64,000 nucleotides of DNA from Nocardia puris. Lineage in GTDB: Bacteria; Actinomycetota; Actinomycetes; Mycobacteriales; Mycobacteriaceae. The notes under the pieces were generated by a model. That model ran no database searches and had not been told where the DNA came from. It saw only the letters and a program-made list of their open reading frames with translations. The DNA lies in contig NZ_QNRE01000005.1 of NCBI RefSeq assembly GCF_003315035.1, positions 248,001 through 312,000 on the forward strand, given 5' to 3'. Positions 61,046 through 64,000 of the stretch are shown here, piece after piece. The position numbers and the translations under genes were made by a program. Numbering within the stretch: the stretch's first letter is position 1; each line of letters starts with the position of its first letter.

Positions 61046-61915
61046 GTGACATCCACCGAACGACCTGCCGATCGCGAGGCGCCACGGCGCGGCGATCTGG
61101 ACCGGGCCGTCGACGATCTGCTGGGACTGTGGCGGCGGCATCCGCAGCGGTCCCTGGAGACGCTCGGCCGCCAGGTGACCCTCGGCCGCGACGCCGTCGT
61201 CGAGCTGTTCCGCGCGCTCGCCGCCCGGCGCTTCCCGTACCACGAGTTCATCCGGCAGTGCGCGTTCATGGCCAGTGTCTCCGCCGCGCCCACGGTGTTC
61301 GTCGCCATCCCGATCGCGGTGGTGGTGTCGATCCAGGTCGGCGCGCTGGTCGATCAGGTCGGCGCCACCACATTCGTCGGCGCGGTCGCCGGGCTCGGCA
61401 TCATCCGCCAGGGCGCGCCGCTGGTCACCTCGCTGATGATCGCGGGCGCGGTCGGCTCGGCCATCTGCGCCGACCTCGGCTCGCGCACCATCCGCGAGGA
61501 GATCGACGCCATGAAGGTGATGGGCGTGAACCCGGTGCGCAGGCTGGTCGCGCCGCGGCTGGTGGCGGCGGTGCTGGTGAGCATGCTGCTGTGCGGGTTC
61601 ATCGTGTTCGTCGGCTTCGCGACGGCCTACATGTTCAACGTGTACGCCCAGTCCGGCACGCCCGGTTCGTTCATCGGCTCGTTCGCCTCGTTCGCCGTGG
61701 CCAACGACCTGCTGGTGGCGCTGGTGAAGGCGGCGGTGTTCGGCGCGCTCACCGCGATCATCGCCTGCGACATGGGATTACACGCCAAGGGCGGCCCCGG
61801 CGGCGTCGCGAACGCGGTGAACTCGGCCGTGGTCACCTCGGCGCTGATGCTGTTCGCCACCAACATCATCCTCACCCAGGTCTACAACACCTTGTTCCCC
61901 ACGAAGGTGATCTGA
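61046..61915 (+). CDS. YrbEA-type permease of an mce lipid transport operon (MlaE family)
   Basis: A 289-aa MlaE-family integral membrane protein, the first of the two permease subunits of a mycobacterial-type Mce importer. After a polar N-terminus of ~55 residues come hydrophobic helices and the conserved MlaE cytoplasmic segment (GSAICADLGSRTIREEIDAM, then KVMGVNPVRRLVAPR), which contacts the ATPase. Mce systems import sterols, fatty acids or other lipids in actinomycetes; which substrate is unknown here. The start is taken at GTG 61046, with GGAAAGGA upstream. Its stop abuts the GTG of yrbEB directly. Confidence 0.92.
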   Translation: MTSTERPADREAPRRGDLDRAVDDLLGLWRRHPQRSLETLGRQVTLGRDAVVELFRALAARRFPYHEFIRQCAFMASVSAAPTVFVAIPIAVVVSIQVGALVDQVGATTFVGAVAGLGIIRQGAPLVTSLMIAGAVGSAICADLGSRTIREEIDAMKVMGVNPVRRLVAPRLVAAVLVSMLLCGFIVFVGFATAYMFNVYAQSGTPGSFIGSFASFAVANDLLVALVKAAVFGALTAIIACDMGLHAKGGPGGVANAVNSAVVTSALMLFATNIILTQVYNTLFPTKVI

Positions 61916-62779
61916 GTGGGCAGCCGATATACACCGCCCGCGCTGCGCCCGTTCCGGGCGGTGGGCCTCGTCGCCGGCGTGCCCTACCAGGCCAACCAGC
62001 GCCTGGGCCACCAGGTCATCACCTTCTTCCGCGCGCTGGGCGCGGTGCCTTACGTGCTGCGCCACTACCGGTCCGAGGTGTTGCGCCTGACCGCCGACAT
62101 CGGTTGGGGCAACGGCTCTCTCGTGGTCGGCGGCGGCACCGTGGGCGTGGTCGTCATCCTCTGCGCGTTCGGCGGCATCACCGTCGGCATGGAGTCGTTC
62201 ACCGCGCTGAACCTGCTCACCATGGGCCCGCTCACCGGCGCCATCTCCGGCTTCGCCACCACCCGCGAACTGGCCCCGATCCTGGCCACGCTCGCCTTCG
62301 CCATCCAGGCGGGCTGCCGGTTCACCGCGCAGTTGGGCTCCATGCGCATCTCCGAGGAGATCGACGCGCTGGAATCGATCGCCATCCGGCCGCTGCCCTA
62401 CCTGGTGACCACCCGGATGATCGCGGCCACGCTCACCATCATCCCGCTCTACACCATCGGCCTGGCCACCGCGTACCTGGCGACCAAGCTGTCGGTGCTG
62501 TTTCTCGGCGGCACCTCGGCGGGCACCTACGACCACTACTTCTTCCAATTCCTCATCGGGACAGATGTTTTCTTCTCGCTGCTCAAAGTCGTCGTGTTCG
62601 TGCTGCTCGCGACGTTCATCCAGTGCTACTACGGCTACGTCGCGACCGGCGGGCCCGAAGGCGTCGGCGTCGCGGCCGGGCGCGCGATCAAGATGGTGAT
62701 CGTCGTAATGGTCTTCGCGAATCTCTTCATGACCCTGGCCATCTGGGGTATCGACCCCGGCTTCCGGATCTCGGGATAG
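61916..62779 (+). CDS. YrbEB-type permease of an mce lipid transport operon (MlaE family)
   Basis: A 287-aa second MlaE-family permease, paralogous to the preceding gene. It shows the same signature in the same place (GCRFTAQLGSMRISEEIDAL, then ESIAIRPLPYLVTTRM), with five to six membrane helices. YrbEA and YrbEB are thought to form the membrane core that works with an MceG ATPase encoded elsewhere. The GTG start follows the yrbEA stop with no gap, and the next gene starts nine bases after its own stop, so the three are one transcription unit. Confidence 0.92.
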   Translation: MGSRYTPPALRPFRAVGLVAGVPYQANQRLGHQVITFFRALGAVPYVLRHYRSEVLRLTADIGWGNGSLVVGGGTVGVVVILCAFGGITVGMESFTALNLLTMGPLTGAISGFATTRELAPILATLAFAIQAGCRFTAQLGSMRISEEIDALESIAIRPLPYLVTTRMIAATLTIIPLYTIGLATAYLATKLSVLFLGGTSAGTYDHYFFQFLIGTDVFFSLLKVVVFVLLATFIQCYYGYVATGGPEGVGVAAGRAIKMVIVVMVFANLFMTLAIWGIDPGFRISG

Positions 62780-62788
62780 GGGCCGGAC

Positions 62789-64000
62789 ATGCTGCTCGAT
62801 CCCAGTGGCCGCGGACCCACCGCCCGTCAGCTCACCCTGGCCGGCCTGGCCATGATCGCCGCCGTCGCCCTGCTGCTCGGTCTGCTGATGATGCGCTACG
62901 ACGGCCGTTTCGAGAACAAGGTCGCCGTCACCGCCGAGCTCACCAGCACCGGCGACGGGCTGCCCGCCCGCGCGGACGTGAAGTTCCGCGGCATGGTGGT
63001 GGGCGCCGTCGACGCCGTGGACGTGGTCGCCGCCGGCCAGCGCCAGCGCGCCACGCTGCACCTGAAACCGGAAGTCGCGCACACGATTCCGGCGGATGTC
63101 ACGGCGCGGGTGGTGCCCAACAACCTGTTCGGCGTCACGGCGGTCGAACTCGTCGGCAGCGGCGACGCGGGCGGGGCCGGACTGCGCGCGGGCGCGGTGA
63201 TCCCCGAGGACACCGGCGGCGAGACCGTGCAGTTGCAGACCACGCTCACCGTGCTGCGCGATGTACTCGACAATATCCAGCCCGAGAAGCTGGGCCGCGT
63301 GCTGGCCACGCTCGCCGCGGCGCTCGACCCGGGTTCCCGGGTGCCGGGCTCCACCGTGGAACGGCTCGACGCGTGGGTCACCGACGTGCGCGCCATTCCC
63401 GGTGTCGGTGACCTGCTCGGCGACCTGGGCCGGGCCACCACGCGGTTGAGCGAATCCGCGCCCGACCTGGTGGGCGTGCTCGCCGAATCCGTCACCACGG
63501 CGCGCACTCTCACCGAACGGCGCGCCAATCTGGTCGCGCTGCTGACCAACGCGAGCGGCGCGGTCGACTCGGTGAACAGCCTGTTCGCGCGAAATCCCAA
63601 CGCCGCCAAGGAACTGGTGCCCGGACTCGGCGGCCTGTTCGGCAGCCTCGCCGACGATCCGCAGGCCATCCCGCACACGGTGCGGAATCTGAGCGTGGCG
63701 CTGGAGCGGATGGCGTCGGTGTTCCACTTCGGGCCGAGCCGGCAGATGGTGTGGAAGATGGATGTGAGCTTCACGCCGTTCCAGCAGTACACGCTCGCGG
63801 ACTGCCCGCGCTACGGCGGACTCTCCGGACCGCGCTGCGCCAACGGCACCGTGCCGGAAGTCGCTCCGCCGCAGGAGTTCCCGGAGCAGCTGCGGCCGGG
63901 CTGGCTGGACGCGGCGGGCCCCGCGCCGATCATCGCCGTGCCCGGCCCGCAGGGGGCGCCGGGCGAGGGAGCCGCGCAGGTGCCCGCGTTGCCGGGGTTG
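62789..64000 (+). CDS. Mce family protein, probably MceA position (3' end outside the window)
   Basis: 404 codons are visible without a stop before the edge. A signal-anchor helix (LAGLAMIAAVALLLGLLM, residues ~19-36) is followed by the MCE/MlaD domain at about 42-125 (VAVTAELTSTGDGLPARADV, KFRGMVVGAVDAV, then VPNNLFGVTAVELVG), and a helical region to about residue 310 that in the family forms part of a long lipid-conducting needle. The final part is Pro-rich, with Cys pairs (DCPRY, RCANG). As the first Mce protein after two YrbE permeases it is expected to be MceA. It acts in the cell envelope. Confidence 0.92.
   Translation, partial: MLLDPSGRGPTARQLTLAGLAMIAAVALLLGLLMMRYDGRFENKVAVTAELTSTGDGLPARADVKFRGMVVGAVDAVDVVAAGQRQRATLHLKPEVAHTIPADVTARVVPNNLFGVTAVELVGSGDAGGAGLRAGAVIPEDTGGETVQLQTTLTVLRDVLDNIQPEKLGRVLATLAAALDPGSRVPGSTVERLDAWVTDVRAIPGVGDLLGDLGRATTRLSESAPDLVGVLAESVTTARTLTERRANLVALLTNASGAVDSVNSLFARNPNAAKELVPGLGGLFGSLADDPQAIPHTVRNLSVALERMASVFHFGPSRQMVWKMDVSFTPFQQYTLADCPRYGGLSGPRCANGTVPEVAPPQEFPEQLRPGWLDAAGPAPIIAVPGPQGAPGEGAAQVPALPGL

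Overview
The window looks like chromosomal DNA from a mycolic-acid actinomycete, most probably Nocardia or a close relative. The basis is very high GC throughout, a mycofactocin cluster, a KshB-type reductase with a KstR-like operator, an yrbE/mce operon and a very large NRPS locus. The genus is inferred from gene content only.

Layout. 1-744: start of a ferredoxin-reductase-like flavoprotein gene (leftward, cut by the window edge) and a small SPW-repeat membrane protein gene, with a perfect inverted repeat between them. 806-2282: a TetR regulator convergent with an alpha/beta hydrolase. 2407-4497: an EF-G paralogue outside any str operon. 4714-6505: kshB behind a TetR regulator gene, with an exact KstR-type motif between them. 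6712-11523: a compact mycofactocin cluster, mftA, a fused mftB-mftC, mftF and mftG; mftD and mftE are not here. 11650-13020: a GAF-domain regulator.

13508-56889 is the core of the window: two NRPS genes overlapping by one base (5937 and 8436 aa) plus an MbtH-like gene. Together they encode 13 modules ending in a thioesterase. The first condensation domain is of EntF type. The subunit break falls inside module 6, between C and A. Both proteins end or begin at the break with a similar ~90-residue remnant of an adenylation-domain N-terminus, a candidate docking pair. Reading the ten binding-pocket positions by eye gives Ser at modules 1, 3, 6 and 10 and Thr at module 4 (exact known codes), an Orn-like code at 9, a Tyr-like code at 12, a Ser-derived variant at 8, and unassigned codes at 2, 5, 7, 11 and 13 (7 and 11 identical). 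There is no epimerase domain, acyl- or aryl-activating enzyme, exporter or tailoring gene in the window, so the product is a 13-residue, hydroxy-amino-acid-rich, probably N-acylated peptide of unknown identity.

56896-64000: a 13-bp-stem terminator, an XRE/TPR regulator (leftward), a divergent 62-aa gene, a decayed serine beta-lactamase/DD-peptidase fragment, an MpaB/DUF2236 oxygenase (leftward), two overlapping small membrane protein genes, and the start of an mce operon (yrbEA, yrbEB and a first Mce gene running off the right edge). No tRNA, rRNA, CRISPR array, insertion sequence or phage gene was recognised.
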